From: Zygaena filipendulae
Taxonomy: Eukaryota; Arthropoda; Insecta; Lepidoptera; Zygaenidae
Direction of reading: 5' to 3'
Length of the DNA: 64,000 nt
NCBI GenBank assembly: GCA_907165275.2
Contig: OU015671.1
Span: forward strand, 10,137,001-10,201,000
Part shown: positions 1 to 10,217 of the stretch, piece after piece
Layout: each line of letters opens with the position of its first letter
Numbering within the stretch: position 1 is the first letter of the stretch
Notes under the pieces: model-generated
What the model saw: the letters and a program-made list of their open reading frames with translations, nothing else
Told to the model about the DNA's origin: nothing
Databases searched by the model: none
Translations under genes and position numbers: made by a program

Positions 1-250
1 AAAATAACGGTGATACAATGAGTAGAAATGTCGCGTCACGTCACAACCCGGTGCAGTTTGTAGGTACGGGAAAACCTACCTACCGAATAATGACGCCACG
101 AGTCCTCCACCCTTAACTTTAAGGCGCTTTATCTAGATACGTTTATTTTCATTAATTTGAAATAGCAAAAAATATGTGTCTATTATTTTTTTGGAACGAA
201 GTTCCTTAATATTGTCTAACCGATGGACTAAATAGAATTTTGATTTACAT
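1..250 (-). repeat. Degenerate copy of the paired-CRE MITE, cut by the window edge
   Basis: Matches, with many changes, the minus-orientation copy at 44976-45305: the same order of a TTGAGT-like block, GCGTCACGTCAC, a CCACCCTTAACTTTAAGGCGC block, CAAAAAATA.GTGTCTATT and a final GGACTAAATAGAATTTTGAT. One CRE palindrome is decayed (CGTCACGTCAC). Its other end would lie left of the window. Confidence 0.65.
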
Positions 251-1043
251 ACCACGGAAAATACCCAATACCCATACTTTTGTCTACGTGCACAAACCTT
301 TTTTGTTTATGAGACTTCGTTTCTATGTATTCAAAATACAAAATATTGTCTAAAGATTTAACGCTGATAGAAAAAAAATGTGTTCTGCAATCTTTTTCTC
401 AAGAGAAAGCTGCTCAGCTAAGCACCCTTTAAGTACTTTATCATATTTTATCTAATAATTATAATATGTAGACTAGAGGTAATAAGTTATTTTTCAAAAA
501 TATATATTTCAAAACTGTATTTCGATATATTTTTGTCGAATTAAATTATCTTGTAAAAATCTATAGTTAACCCACATTGGAGAAATTTTGAGTAAATCGT
601 GTTTCAAAAGTATAGCGCCATTTTGTGTCAACATTTTTTATGATCAATATTTAGTTACATATTTAAGCAGTGTAATAAGGCAAACACGTAATTAAAAAAC
701 GTTCCCCAACTCTCAATAAATCGTTCTGAATCAATAACTTAATTTTGTGGGTTAACATGTTATTGCTTATCTGTGTCCAAATATTTTAAATAAGTAGGTA
801 TAGTTTGTAAGTTTGGCGTACGAGAGGGTAATTACATTACACTGATAAATAGAAAAAAAAAGGAAATACAGTATTACTCACTGATCATAAATAATATGAT
901 ACCTTTTATTTCAATAACAAGAATCCCTAAAGGATTTTCAAAATCAACGCGCGTTAAGTCGCAAAGGGAACATCTAGTTAAAAATTTAGTCCTACTCAGA
1001 CCGAGATGACTGACATAGAAATAAAATTGAAGTCTCTGTCTGT
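251..1043. other. AT-rich stretch with no recognised gene
   Basis: No supported reading frame, no tRNA-like fold and no terminal repeats that I can pair. The 88-residue minus-strand frame at 874-1140 runs into the adjoining MITE and is not conserved-looking. Confidence 0.6.
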
Positions 1044-1387
1044 AATGGGGATGTGGACTACTTTTGAAAATCAAAATTCTAATTAGTCCGTCAGTTAGAA
1101 AATAAAAAAAACAGTAGACACGTATTTTTTGGTTTTTCAAATAAATTAAAATATACAGAGATAAAGCGCATTAAAGTTTAAGGTGAGGGGGTCCTGACGT
1201 CACTAACCGATAAAACCGCCATACAAACTGTCAGAATAGTGACGTCACGCGCAATTTCAACTCAATGTATCGCCGTTATTTTTTGATTACGTAAAAAAAA
1301 TAAAAAATACGTGTCCAATATTTTCTTTATTTTTTATTTTTTTTATTTATTTAAGACGAAAAATAAAAATTAGTCAACATGCCCATT
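1044..1387 (+). mobile_element. Paired-CRE MITE, copy A
   Basis: About 344 bp, starting ATGGGGATGTGGACTA and ending with the inverse of ATGGGCATGTTGACTA, so imperfect terminal inverted repeats of about 16 bp. It carries two perfect TGACGTCA palindromes at 1195-1202 and 1240-1247. Closely similar copies lie at 20615-20945 (same strand) and 44976-45305 (opposite strand). Non-coding; the superfamily is not assigned because no clear target duplication was found. Confidence 0.75.
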
Positions 1388-1454
1388 TCAAATTAACAGC
1401 TTTTCAGTAAATGCATACGAAAGTATATACGGTACTAACATTAATTTTTTTTTC

Positions 1455-1645
1455 TGTTTGTCTGTCTGTCGGTCTGTCTGTCTGTCTGTTTGTTCCGGGT
1501 AATCTCTGAAACGGCTAGACCGATTTTAACGGGACTTTCACTGGCACATAGCTGATGTTATAAGGAGTAACTTAGACTACTTTTGTCCCGGAATTCTCAC
1601 GGGATCTCCGAAAATAACGCGGGTGAAACCGCGGGGAACAGCTAG
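1455..1645 (+). mobile_element. Lep1-type Helitron-like repeat
   Basis: A GTCTGTCTGTCTG run is followed by the standard body (CCGATTTTAACGGGACTTTCA, TCCCGGAATTCTCACGGGA) and the hairpin end CGCGGGTGAAACCGCG, finishing in CTAG at 1642-1645. The start is uncertain because the 5' end is eroded. Confidence 0.7.
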
Positions 1646-1847
1646 TAATAATATAAAACATAAACAAATTTAATAAATTGTAGCGATTAATTATTTAAAA
1701 CTCGCTTCTTCAACGTCCTGTGTTTGTTTACATTTGAGACCATCGTGTAGACTCAAGACTGTAGAGGCAGCGGTCGGCGACCTCGCCTGATTGAAATAAA
1801 CTGCACTGTTTCCGATATATGATAAAATATTATATTTATACTTACTA

Positions 1848-1975
1848 CTGTGCCCCGCTGTTTCACCCGCGGTAATTTCGGAGTTCCCGCGGGAATTCCG
1901 GGATAAAAGTACCCTATGTCCTTTTCTGTAGGTAGGTGACAATGTGTGTTTCAATGGTGATCGGTCGGTTATTGT
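1848..1975 (-). mobile_element. Lep1-type repeat, 5'-truncated
   Basis: Reverse-oriented copy: GTGCCCCGCTGTTTCACCC, then GTTCCCGCGGGAATTCCGGG, GTACCCTATGTCCTTTTCTG and GGTGATCGGTCGG. The open frame at 1691-1954 on the minus strand is only this repeat. Confidence 0.7.
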
Positions 1976-2026
1976 ACTGAATGTTCAATTTCGAAATTAT
2001 ACAATGTACATGTAAATATAAACTAA

Positions 2027-2263
2027 CCGCCGCACTCAGAGTCGACTTTAATGATTACTTAGTTAAGTATAGATTTTTAAAACAAAACTGCCGCAATCAG
2101 ACAAGTTTAATAAATTAATGTTAATTGGCATTTAACTAATTAAGTTACATCTCATTAAATGCCAATTAACATTAATTTACTGAACGTCTCTGATTGCGGC
2201 AGTTTTGTTTTAAAAATCTATACTTAACTAAGTAATCATTAAAGTCGACTCTGAGTGCGGCCG
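2027..2263. mobile_element. 237-bp palindromic MITE, copy 1 (TSD TAA)
   Basis: Nearly the whole element is one inverted repeat, with arms of about 110 bp. It starts CCGCCGCACTCAGAGTCGAC and ends with the mirror GTCGACTCTGAGTGCGGCCG. It is flanked by TAA on both sides (2024-2026 and 2264-2266). A 3-bp T-N-A duplication fits PIF/Harbinger-type MITEs. Related full-length copies lie at 32996, 39611 and 59182, an internally deleted one at 8037 and an eroded one at 33306. Confidence 0.85.
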
Positions 2264-2266
2264 TAA

Positions 2267-2475
2267 GACTGATATATAATTATATACTATATCTAATATA
2301 TAAAATTCTCGTGTCACAAATCACAATGTTCGTTCCCATACTCCTCCGACCGATTCTCATGAATTTTTTTATGCATATTCAGTAGGTCTGAGAATCGGCC
2401 ACTATCTATTTTTGGTCCCGGAATTCCCGCAGGAACTTCGGAACTCACGCGGGTGACACCGCGGGGCGCAGCTAG
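2267..2475 (+). mobile_element. Helitron-like repeat, divergent subfamily
   Basis: Starts with an AT-rich block and CTCGTGTCACAAATCACAATG, then TTGGTCCCGGAATTCCCGC, CGCGGGTGACACCGCGGGG and a CTAG end at 2472-2475. The plus-strand frame at 2487-2786 beyond it has no recognisable domain. Confidence 0.65.
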
Positions 2476-4139
2476 TAGTTATATACATGGATGACCACTG
2501 TCTCGCTTCTAAATTTCAAATTGTCACAACTCCTATGACGTGTACCCCAGTTAATTCCAAGATTCAGTACTGTTTGGTATCTCTTTGTTTTAGGAGCAGG
2601 AGGACCTATATACGTGTGAAACTTTACGTCGTTAAAACTTATATAATTAGCAAGCCAACATGTTTCCTAGCGAATTTGTTTAATAAAGTTGATAAATACT
2701 ACACACTTAACATAAAAATATTTTTAACGATGTCATATCTAGTTAGCTACTTTATACCTACCTATAAACTTCTCATAACTTCGTAAATTACGTATATTAT
2801 CATAAAGTTTGAAACGCAAATTGGAAAGCAATTTGGGGATCGAAGAATTAAGATTTTTTATTACGTTTTCATGAAACTTCTCATCGACCATTCATCGAAA
2901 TTTAGAGCTAATAGCTTTAAATTTCTTCTAAAAAAAAGATCGCTAAGCCATCGTCTGTTAATTGATTAATTAATTACCTACTTGTCGCTACAATATTTCG
3001 ATGTTACGTACTTACCTAATTAACGTAAAATCTCTACATGTATAAAAAAAGTCCTCCCCGCGTCTGTCTGTCTGTATGTTGGGTTAGGAAGAGAAAAAAA
3101 AAAAGTAAAATAAAATAAAATAAAATTTTTTACATACAATTATACTTATACTATAAATATATATCTGTATGAGTTAATTAATTATAAGGCTTTAGTTATA
3201 TAAATGTTTTGGATGGCTATGGAAGAGTGGGACCTACTGGCACAAGTATAAAAAATGCTTAAAAGTAGGTTCCAACAACCGTTTGTAACGACTAATAAAA
3301 TAATACTTAAATATTTTTGATTTTTTTTTTTTTATGTTCGTGCTAAACTCAAACACTACTGGACAGATTTTCATGCGGTTTTCACCGCGGATAGTGTGAT
3401 TCATGAGAGAAGTTTAGTTATAATTTGTCAAGGTTTTGTGTAAATCGATAATATCTAGTAGTTGGAAGTTGTTATATGGGAGCCCCTTAAATATTTATGT
3501 TATTCTTTTTTTTTGTATTTGGCGCTATAGCGGCAACAGAAATACATCATGTGTGAAAATTTCAATTGTGTATTTATCACGGTTCATGAGTTACAGCTTG
3601 GTGACAGATGTACAGAGGGACGAACGGACGGACAGCCGAGTCTTAGTAATAGGGCCCTATTTTGCCCTTTGGGTACGAAACCCTAAAACTGCATGTGGGT
3701 ACTAACAGTGACTTCCACGTGCAGTTGTTGCGTCAACAGTAGGTAACAAATAGAGATATTATGAGTTTCCCACTTAACTATTTCGAGATGTAGCCTCTGT
3801 TTTTAATCCGCAGACGGGATTAACTTGCCGCGAAGTGTTTACGTAGCAGTGCTGTATGTAAAAAGGCAGTCAGAAAGGGGGTACTGAGCCGAAAGTACTT
3901 CAGTGTGCATGATCATCCTTGCCTACAACTATAAAGGCAAAATTGAGTATGATTTTTTGTTACGCTTTCACGCCTTAGGTAACGGCTCAACCAATTACAT
4001 CAAGAAATTTTTATACACTTTGTCTGGGATACAAAAGAATACAGGGTTTAAAAGCAGAGTCCTTACGGAATCCTCCAAATAAAATTCAGATGCATCCAGC
4101 TGATCTTCGATTTGAAAACGTATGTTTTTTATTTATTTA
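2476..4139. other. Repeat-derived intergenic stretch without a gene
   Basis: Holds a divergent dispersed repeat at about 3325-3700: TTCATGCGGTTTTCACCGCGG early, then GTCTTAGTAATAGGGCCC and TTTGGGTACGAAACCCTAA at its end, a block I recognise as widespread in Lepidoptera. The rest is AT-rich with a short (TCTG)n run near 3063. No supported coding region. Confidence 0.55.
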
Positions 4140-4575
4140 CTAGCTGTGCCCCGCGGTTTCACCGGCGGTAATTTCGGAGTTTCCGCGGGAATTTCGGGAT
4201 AAAAAGTACCCTATGTCCTTCTCTGTACCCCTGACAACGTGCATGCCACATTTAAAAAAAAATCCGTTAGCCGTTTTTGCGTGATTGAGTAACAAACATC
4301 CAAACATTCACACTTTCACATCCTACTAATATTATAAACGCGAAAGTTTGTAAGTATGTATGGATGGATGGATGGATGGATGGATGTTTGTTTGTTGAGT
4401 AACAACTCTTTTAAGCAAAAACTACTGAATGGATTTAAATGAAACTTTACAATAATATAGCCTATACATCAGATTAACACATAGGGTACTTTTTATACCG
4501 GAATTCCCGCGGGAACTCTAAAATTAACGCGGGTGAAACCGCGGGGCACAACTAGTTTATAATATTTTAGTACGA
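4140..4575 (-). mobile_element. Lep1-type Helitron-like repeat, outer copy interrupted by another
   Basis: The reverse-oriented copy begins CTAGCTGTGCCCCGCGGTTT and runs to CACACTTTCACA at 4320. Its missing tail, TTTATAATATT and an eroded AGTAGGA, resumes at 4556 after the inner copy. The inner element lies exactly between A and T of the outer sequence. Confidence 0.85.
4321..4555 (+). mobile_element. Complete Lep1-type Helitron-like repeat, nested in the outer copy
   Basis: 235 bp, starting TCCTACTAATATTATAAA and ending CTAG. The 3' hairpin CGCGG..CCGCG lies about ten bases before the end, and the insertion is between A and T. TC start, CTRR end, a subterminal hairpin and A|T insertion without target duplication are the defining traits of non-autonomous Helitrons. 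It contains a (TGGA)n run at about 4362-4385. Confidence 0.88.
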
Positions 4576-5035
4576 TCACCAAGGACTCTGACCATTCACA
4601 ATGTAGGTTTTTATCCAAAAAGATATTCTATTACGACGGAGAGCCTTACGACCTAGTACCCCCTTCCCGGCTAACGTTATTCCTACCTGCCTAACGTAAC
4701 GCTGTTTATTATGTTCTTAACTATTCCAGGTTTCCGTATACAGTAGATACTAGATTTATTTAACCCATAGCAAATCTGACGGCCAAGGTCAATGAATCGG
4801 CCTGGTGGTGGGCTGGTGATGGATTGCTGGAATACGCGTAGAAATGCCGTACCGACAGCCCACGCAGAGTGATGCCATTTCACGGGCGGTGGAACCAGCT
4901 TACTGCGTCTCGCGGCGCGAAAATAATTTTGTGCTGTTCCACGCACACATCAATTGTTTTTTAACCGACTTCCAAAAAGGAGGAGGTTTTTTGATTTTGA
5001 AATAAACTAACGCTCTATGGGTAATACAATTTCTA
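4576..5035. other. No gene recognised
   Basis: Includes a TTTTTTAACCGACTTCCAAA block near 4967, a fragment of the dispersed repeat seen in full at 12077. The minus-strand frame at 4683-4946 has no domain I recognise. Confidence 0.5.
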
Positions 5036-5451
5036 CTAGCTGTCTCCCGCGATTTCATCTGCGGTAATTTCGCAGTTCCCGCGGGAATTCCGGGATAAAA
5101 ACTATCCTATCTTTTAAGTTGGACCATATTATAAATGGTTACAAAATTTTATCAAAATCTGTTCAGTAGTTTCGGAGTCCATCGCGGACAAACAACGTGA
5201 CACGTGATTTATAAATATTACTAGCTGTCCCCCGCGATTTCATCCGCGGTAATTTCGGAGTTCCCGCGGAGGTTGCGGGAAAAAAGTACTCTATGTCCTT
5301 CAGTTCCCGAGGGAATTCCGGGATAAAAACTATCCTATCTTTTAAGTTGAACCATATTATAAATGGTTACAAAATTTTATCAAAATCTGTTCAGTAGTTT
5401 CGGAGTCCATCGCGGACAAACAACGTGACACGTGATTTATAAATATTAAGA
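5036..5451 (-). mobile_element. Two tandem copies of a second Helitron-like subfamily
   Basis: Units at 5036-5219 and 5220-5451. Each starts CTAGCTGTCYCCCGCGATTT and ends ACAAACAACGTGACACGTGA followed by an AT tail. Both share TAAAAACTATCCTATCTTTT and the TTCAGTAGTTTCGGAGTCC block. The second unit has an extra GGTTGCGGGAAAAAAGTACT segment. Confidence 0.8.
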
Positions 5452-6972
5452 AGATTGAAATACGTAAGTATTTATATATCTATCTATGTATACGTAGGTA
5501 CCTATATAAAAATGAATCCCTATTTCCTTCGGTCACGGCATCACGCGTAAAAAAATACGCTTAGGTAAGTATAACGTTTACCATAGCATACAGAATATTA
5601 CGTTATGGGCAAGGAATGTTGTTGGTTATAGTGAATGAGGACCCAGAACTTAGTCCGATTTGTATAGGACATTTTATATACTAAAACCCTTACTTATTTA
5701 TAGTTTACCTCAGTCGAAATTTATCATAAAAGTTTCTGGAAAACTCACGACTCCCGAGCATATCACAAACATGGTAAACAGTACTCATGAAAAAAAACTT
5801 TCATTTCTTTAAGTACCTAGTTTAAAAAGAGAAAACCACTTGCGCAGCGCTATAAAAGCAAACATCGCATCCTTAATTGAAACTTAATAAAAAAATTTAT
5901 AGTAAAGAATTGATGTATGATCTTTTAAATTGGACGGATATCACCATCGCTCCATGGCAGCATTGCAATCATCCTTAATCTATGATTGTTTTTTTTTTTT
6001 ATTGAGTTCCATGGAGTTAGTACTTCTACGAAGAAGAAGTAGGTCACGGCTCAACCGTTTCCAGTGTGTATAAGTGTAAAAATGTTATTAGAGGAAAAAA
6101 ACATAATCTTTTTTTATGACTCCATTCGAGTGAACCGCAGTTTATTTTAGTGAAACTGGGTGTATCTAATAACCGATCGCGTTAAATGGCATAGTAATTA
6201 GCTCATAGATCTACTTTTATTTTACACAGCTACCTTAGCCAAGTTGATATTCTATTAACGCGTATTAAACTAAAGGACGAATCGTAGTGTGACGTGGACA
6301 TGTAAAATCCTCTAATCAGCCGGCTTACTCTTGACGCAATCGAAATGAGGTCGCAGGATCGAAACGGAATTAAATTTTGCTATTTTTGAAGCTCTGGGAT
6401 CGCGTCTCTATCGATTTTATCTGTCAAAATTCTCGATTTCAATATAGGAGTAGTGTTATTGACTTGTCGGACGTCATCTTTAGACATTAACACGATTCCA
6501 GATACGATTTGATTTCGATCTAAAAAGTATGTACCTACTAAACTAAACGAAATCGAGGTGAAGTACTATTTTTTGTTCTCCTAGTTTATAAGTATGATCA
6601 TTAAAAGACAGCGCTGCTGAGATTCTTGTCAGTTCTTCTCAGCACAGGACGTATTCCGAATTGACGGTAATTTATAGTTCTAAGAACCTGCTGACGATTA
6701 CAAGTGATTTCAATCCTAACTAATAAATAGCTTTTGAATTTTGAATTTTGAAATAAATTGAAGTCAAATCGAAATCGGAATCAGACTAAAATCATTTTTA
6801 GAGTTATCCTGCAGAAGTTCAATTTTCCGTGATCACGTAGCGATTCGTTGCCTGAGTTTTCTGTGCGTTAACGATTAGATATAGAGTGTCAACTTAGCTA
6901 AGGGTACAAGTGTACAAATGGAAGCTACACCTATCATTTACCACCATAAATAGGTACCTAATTGTAATAATA
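5452..6972. other. Intergenic stretch with one dispersed repeat
   Basis: No supported gene. A block at about 6333-6424 (CGCAATCGAAATGAGGTCGC, AAGCTCTGGGATCGCGTCTC) recurs inverted at about 44822-44912, so it belongs to an interspersed repeat. Confidence 0.55.
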
Positions 6973-7268
6973 TCTTAATATATATAAATCACGTGTCACG
7001 TTGTTTGTCCGCTATGGACTCCGAAACTACTGAACGGATTTTGATAAAATTTTGTAACCATTTATAATATGGTCCAACTTAAAAGATAGGATAGTTTTTA
7101 TCCCGAAATTCCCGTGGGAACTCTGGAACGAATGCGGAGAACAGCTAATGCGGGGAACAGCTAATCACCGTAAACTACTGTCGGGGTACAAAGAAGGACA
7201 TAGTACTTTTCCCGCAACCTCCGCGGGAACTCCGAAATTACCGCGGATGAAATCGCGGGGGACAGCTA
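6973..7268 (+). mobile_element. Second-subfamily Helitron-like repeat, plus orientation
   Basis: The reverse complement of the 5036-5451 type: CACGTGTCACGTTGTTTGTC near the start, TAAAAGATAGGATAGTTTTT in the middle, and CCGCGG..GAAATCGCGGGGGACAG before CTAG at 7265-7268. The interior has an insertion with duplicated ACAGCTAAT pieces, giving a longer unit. Confidence 0.75.
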
Positions 7269-7389
7269 GTATAGTATATATACCACGTGTTGCTTGGTTT
7301 CCACGACACAAGCTTAGCTTAGTGTGGGATCAAGTAGATCTGTGTTGTAAAGTGGAAGTGCAGGATTAACACCTTTAGTTTCAACATAA

Positions 7390-7645
7390 AGTGAGTTGCC
7401 AGACAATCAACCGTAATGCCTGCACTACATGCATTATCGCCGATGATCGTTGATCGTGTGATCGGCGATAATGTGGACACCTCAACGCGACCACAGGCGA
7501 TTCCCTTTGATGCGTGCCCAAAAACCGACAATTCACGGGTCGCAGGCGATCATAGACGATGATCGGCGAGTACAGCCGAGTGTGCCCCCTACACTATCGT
7601 GATCGCGTATAATCGTCTGCACTCGGCGATAATGTAGTGGAGCCA
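7390..7645. repeat. MITE-like stretch with repeated ATCGCCGA-type hairpins
   Basis: CATTATCGCCGATGATCG pairs with GATCGGCGATAATG at 7430-7473, and CTCGGCGATAATGTAGTGGA at the right end resembles the inverse of the left part. Several GATCATCG-like units lie between. This is a non-autonomous transposon remnant by structure; the family is not identified. Confidence 0.5.
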
Positions 7646-8036
7646 TAATATCATAACAGCAGAGTATTTGAGTCTAGCACAGACACGGCGAAGTTCAAGC
7701 TTTCATCACAATAAAACAATGTGGTGGGATGAAGCTTGCATTATTATTCTCACGACTGTTGTATTAAAACTGGCGCCGGGTGCGCAGTGCGCAGTGCGCA
7801 CACTATTTGAACTAGTTTACGTTCTATCAATAACTTGCGATAATGGCATCGGATAGATCATGTTATGTACAGTCGCCTAGATTATTCACTGAACAGAGTG
7901 CTTGCACCGCGGGACGGGCTAGCAAAAAAAATGGTTTTGTCACCTAACGTCAACCATTTTAAAAACAAATTGGATAAATATTATCAACAACAGAAAAAAA
8001 AATAATGGACAACTGGATACAGGCATCTATGTATTA

Positions 8037-8108
8037 CGACCGCACTCAGACTCGACTTTAATGATTAATTAATTAAGTAATCATTAAAGTCGACTCTGAG
8101 TGCGGCCG
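8037..8108. mobile_element. 72-bp internally deleted palindromic MITE (TSD TTA)
   Basis: Only the outer arms of the 237-bp palindrome remain: CGCACTCAGACTCGACTTTA up to AGTCGACTCTGAGTGCGGCC. It is flanked by TTA at 8034-8036 and 8109-8111. The arms meet at an ATTAATTAATTAAGTAAT centre. Confidence 0.82.
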
Positions 8109-8136
8109 TTAGTTGCTTCAACTGCCTGCTTGAATC

Positions 8137-8280
8137 CTTATTAATATTATAAATGCGAAAGTGAGTTTGTTTGTTTGTTACGCTTTCACGGCTAAACGGT
8201 TCAACCGATAACCACGAAATGTTGCATTCACGTTTCACGAGTAGAGAGAAGGACATAGGTAAGTACATTTATCTCGGTTT
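8137..8280 (+). mobile_element. Lep1-type repeat, 5' half only
   Basis: TTAATATTATAAATGCGAAAG, GTTTGTTTGTTACGCTTTCA and GGTTCAACCGATAACCACG are present, but the CCGCGG end is missing. Confidence 0.65.
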
Positions 8281-8856
8281 ACCGGATCAGCTACTTGGGT
8301 ATAAATAAATAAATAAATAAAATTTGACACTGTCGTAGAAAAAACGCCACGTTTTTGCAAAAAATTTCTACACAATCTCTCTTCTCCGTGACAAAGAGGT
8401 TCACTTCAATGAATTTCATAAAATTAGCCGAGCCCAAAGTCTTTTTATTTCAATAAAATACCTAAATATAATTAGAAATTTGAGAGATATTTTTAGGCAT
8501 TTTCGGTTCCGACTGTACCCGTAACGTTTTACGCCGTTCACCGGAATGATATTAAAATGATGCTCGCCTAATGGGGGTTCGGTTCTTGGCTCAAACAACG
8601 AAATGCACTTTCCCGATTTATGTAGGAAACGATTGGGAGTGAACGTGTTACTTGATCTTACGAAATGCATTCGAGTGCAGTCAAGTATGTAATGAATTGT
8701 TGGTTTACGTATCTAGTTATTTGTGAAGTCTCTAGATCTATATATATAAAATGCTTTGTCCTGGTTCCTTATTCACTATGACCAACAACATTCCTTGCCC
8801 ATAACGCGGGTCCCAAAAACACAATCCCAAACGCTTCAGATACAAAAATATAACAA

Positions 8857-9547
8857 ACTAGCTGTCCCCCGCGATTTCATCCGCGGTAATTTCGGAATTC
8901 CCGCGGAAGTTGCGGGAAAAAAGTACTCTATGTCCTTCAGTTCCCGAGGGAATTCCGGGATAAAAACTATCCTATCTTTTAAGTTGGGCCATATTATGAA
9001 TGGTTACAAAGTTTTACCAAAATCCGTTCAGTAGTTTAGGAGTCCATCGCGGACAAACAACGTGACACGTGATTTATATAGATATTAGACTAGCTGTCCC
9101 CCGCGATTTCATCCGCGGTAATTTCGGAGTTCCCGCGGAGGTTGCGGGAAAAAAGTACTCTATGTCCTTCAGTTCCCGATGGAATTCCGGGATAAAAACT
9201 ATCCTATCTTTTAAGTTGGGCCATATTATGAATGGTTACAAAGTTTTACCAAAATCCGTTCAGTAGTTTAGGAGTCCATCGCGGACAAACAACGTGACAC
9301 GTGATTTATATAGATATTAGACTAGCTGTCCCCCGCGATTTCATCCGCGGTAATTTCGGAGTTCCCGCGGAGGTTGCGGGAAAAAAGTACTCTATGTCCT
9401 TCAGTCCCCGATGGAATTCCGGGATAAAAACTATCCTATCTTTTAAGTTGGACCATATTATAAATGGTTGCAAAATTTTATCAAAATCCGTTCAGTAGTT
9501 TCGGAGTCCATCGCGGACAAACAACGTGACACGTGATTTATATATAT
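8857..9547 (-). mobile_element. Three-unit tandem array of the second Helitron-like subfamily
   Basis: Units begin with CTAGCTGTCCCCCGCGATTT at 8859, 9091 and 9323, a constant 232-bp period. Each unit holds an apparent 65-92-residue plus-strand frame with nearly the same translation. These frames are repeat sequence, not genes. The units differ at only a few bases, so the amplification is recent. Confidence 0.85.
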
Positions 9548-9659
9548 TAGAAGATTATATTTTTTATGACAAAGAATTTTTTTTTAATTTAACTTCTTTG
9601 AACACGAGGGAACAGCAATTTAAGTGGCGCCTTATCTTAACGCGACGCGTTATGGTCAT

Positions 9660-9896
9660 AGTGAATAAGGGCCCTGAATGATCGATGGATCAACGCGATT
9701 TACGCGCAGCCTAAACCGCTGATCGTAGAGACCTGAAACTTGGAGGGTGTGTGTATGACGTAGGCATCCGACAAGAAAGGATTTTTGAACCCCCAATTCA
9801 ACCCCCAAGGAGATGAAAAGGGGTTGCAAAGTTTGAATGGAACAATTCCGCGGGAACTTCGAAATTATCGCGGGTGAAACCGCGCGGCACAGCTAG
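9660..9896 (+). mobile_element. Helitron-like repeat, third subfamily
   Basis: Contains GATCGTAGAGACCTGAAACT and AACCCCCAAGGAGATGAAAA, then the usual CGCGGGTGAAACCGCG end and CTAG at 9893-9896. A reverse copy of the same subfamily lies at 41726-42012. Confidence 0.72.
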
Positions 9897-10034
9897 ATAT
9901 CTGTAGTAAAAAAGTAGAATTCGCGTTTCTGAACATTGAATATTTTTACAAAAAATTGAGAGGAGGCGATGAAAGAAGAGAAATCAAAAACAAAAAAAGT
10001 ACTTCGTTCTAAAAAAAAGTGCTTATTATTAAAA

Positions 10035-10217
10035 TTCTTTTCCGTCGTTACGTCTGTTTATGCAGCTAATCTCCGGAACTATTGAACGGATTATCATACG
10101 GTTTCTACAGATAGGTTAAGGTTATCTTGGAGCAAAATAAAGGCTTTGTTCGATTTAAATTGGATGTCGGGAAAAGTTGTTATATAAAGGCGAGCGTTAA
10201 CCCCCGGGCACAGCTAG
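10035..10217 (+). mobile_element. Helitron-like repeat, eroded
   Basis: TCTCCGGAACTATTGAACGG, the ATACGGTTTCTACAGATAGG block and a CCCCGGGCACAGCTAG end (10202-10217). Confidence 0.65.

Noticed and set aside
8756..9498. Three plus-strand frames (92, 65 and 65 residues) with nearly the same translation, looking like a small tandem gene family
   Set aside because: They fall exactly in three tandem copies of a Helitron-like repeat whose non-coding relatives elsewhere have the same sequence in broken frames.
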